A stretch of DNA of 64,000 nucleotides from Rhizomys pruinosus (Eukaryota; Chordata; Mammalia; Rodentia; Spalacidae), in the NCBI GenBank assembly GCA_009823505.1, contig VZQC01000373.1:580790-644789 (forward strand), written 5' to 3'. A program made the position numbers and the translations under genes. The notes under the pieces were generated by a model. The model worked only from the letters and a program-made list of their open reading frames with translations, ran no database searches and had not been told where the DNA came from. Below, piece after piece: positions 62,896 through 64,000 of the stretch (positions within the stretch are counted from its first letter, which is position 1; each line of letters starts with the position of its first letter).

Positions 62896-63129
62896 GAGAA
62901 GTCGCTGTTCACCAAAGGATACCATCAGCTGAGTAGAGAGGACACCTAAGGACTGAGAAAGAACCTCTACCTCTGACAAAGGATTAGTAACTAGAATATA
63001 TGAATTTAAGAAACTAAACATCATAAAAACAAAAAATAAAAATTGAGGTAAGGGATCAAACAGAAATTTCTCAAAACATGAAATGTAAATGGCTGACAAG
63101 TCGGTTTTTCCCCCCACCAAATTAAACAT
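62896..63129 (+). mobile_element. L1 ORF2, continuation beyond the Rlim retrocopy
   Basis: Resumes with caaaggataccatcagctg and reaches ctctgacaaaggattag and ttaagaaactaaacatc, standard L1 ORF2 sequence. Confidence 0.7.
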
Positions 63130-63670
63130 TTTAAAAATGTTTTAAATTGAGTTTTTTGTACATTTCATATGATACATCCTAATTAAATTTAGAACTGTAC
63201 CCACCTCCCATAGCCCCTCCCCCACCAGATTTCAGGTATGCTGTCATATATGTTAAGTCCTGTCTGGTCAAGCATTTGAATCCCAGTGTCCCTTAGTGGA
63301 AGTTCATCCGCTGGAGTCCAGTCAGCTAATCTAGAGTCACTCTCTTAAGGAAGATCACTCTCCCTCTCCCCACAGTAATTTCTTGGCTAGGGTTGGGGCC
63401 TGATGCCCATTTCCCCCATTTTATGCTGGACTTGTCTGAGTTGGCATGGATCTTTTGCCTGCTGCCACCATTGTTACCAGTTCACATGAGCGAGTTCCCA
63501 GAGGCCTGGCAGCCTCTATTTCCTTATGTTCGTGTACCAATCCTGGGTCTGACAATCTTTCTGTTCCCTCTTCCACAATGTCCCCTGAGCCATGGGCAGT
63601 TTTAATGTAAGAGTCTTATCCAGGGACATGCACTCTGCAGTCTTTTACTCTGAGAAATAGTTTTTTTAAA
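63130..63670 (-). mobile_element. L1 3' UTR inserted in reverse
   Basis: Minus-strand 3' UTR motifs shared with 32821 and 34690 (agttcatccgctggagtcc, gaagatcactctccctctcc, gcctgctgccaccattg). Confidence 0.65.
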
Positions 63671-63975
63671 ATTTCAACATTCTTGGCCAGCAGGGAAAAG
63701 CAAATCCACATTACTTTGGTATTTTATCTAATCCCAGTCAAAACAGTTAAGATTAAAAAAATGATGACCAAAAAAATGATGACAAATGCTGGTGAAGATG
63801 TGGAGAAAGAGAAACACTTATTCACTGCTGATGGGAGATGCAAACTGTCTTGGACTCTATGGAAATTAGTGTGGATGTTCCCGAAAAGCTAGAATTAGAT
63901 CTACTACACAATCCTGCTATACCACTCTTGGGCATATACTCAAAGGTCGCTACACCCTAGAAAGAGAACTTTTCT
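63671..63975 (+). mobile_element. L1 ORF2 C-terminal fragment
   Basis: aatgctggtgaagatgtgg ... ttattcactgctgatggga ... ataccactcttgggcatat, the end of L1 ORF2. Confidence 0.7.
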
Positions 63976-64000
63976 TTTTTTTTTTTTTTTTTTTTTTTTT
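63976..64000. repeat. Poly(T) at window edge
   Basis: Unbroken T run, probably the tail of a minus-strand SINE beyond the window. Confidence 0.8.

Overview
The window looks like nuclear DNA of a muroid rodent, most likely a cricetid (vole, hamster or deer-mouse type). It is packed with rodent-specific retroposons: B1, B2/B3, ID and B4 SINEs, Lx-type L1 fragments including their 3' UTRs, MaLR/ERVL-like solo LTRs, a URR1-like repeat, and many microsatellites. Coding density is very low. The species cannot be fixed from the sequence alone.

Region 1 (about 0.6-18.4 kb, minus strand) is one intact host gene, Msmb (beta-microseminoprotein/PSP94). It has four exons, all with GT-AG introns, and encodes a 113-residue secreted protein with the ten conserved mature cysteines. 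Exon 1 carries only the ATG as coding sequence and lies 25-30 bp downstream of a TATA box. Intron 1 contains an L1 with a solo LTR inserted in it (5-bp target duplication). That block appears twice on either side of a single N at 9487, and it looks like two alleles placed in tandem.

Region 2 (18.4-36 kb) is intergenic: SINEs, an L1 with endonuclease remnants, a Tigger/MER2-like DNA transposon, two related solo LTRs, and a bipartite retropseudogene at 29.28-29.61 kb. In the last, a U6 snRNA copy is fused to an mRNA 3' end and flanked by a 16-bp target-site duplication.

Region 3 (36.7-64 kb) is dominated by inverted duplication. A 1.6-kb arm (L) is followed by a 2.15-kb block (A), an inverted copy of L, a single N at 42021, a 9.8-kb inverted copy of the right-hand sequence (M), a second copy of A in the same orientation, and then M itself. 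The inverted copies and both A blocks are rich in small indels, whereas L and M read cleanly. This suggests poorly polished long-read sequence or a mis-resolved inversion rather than an old palindrome. M holds two retrocopies. One is a broken KRAB zinc-finger gene. The other is an Rlim (Rnf12) E3 ubiquitin-ligase retrocopy with a completely open 599-codon frame and an intact RING-H2 domain, the most interesting item in the window.

Msmb and the Rlim retrogene are the only two plausible protein-coding genes. There is no sign that they work together.
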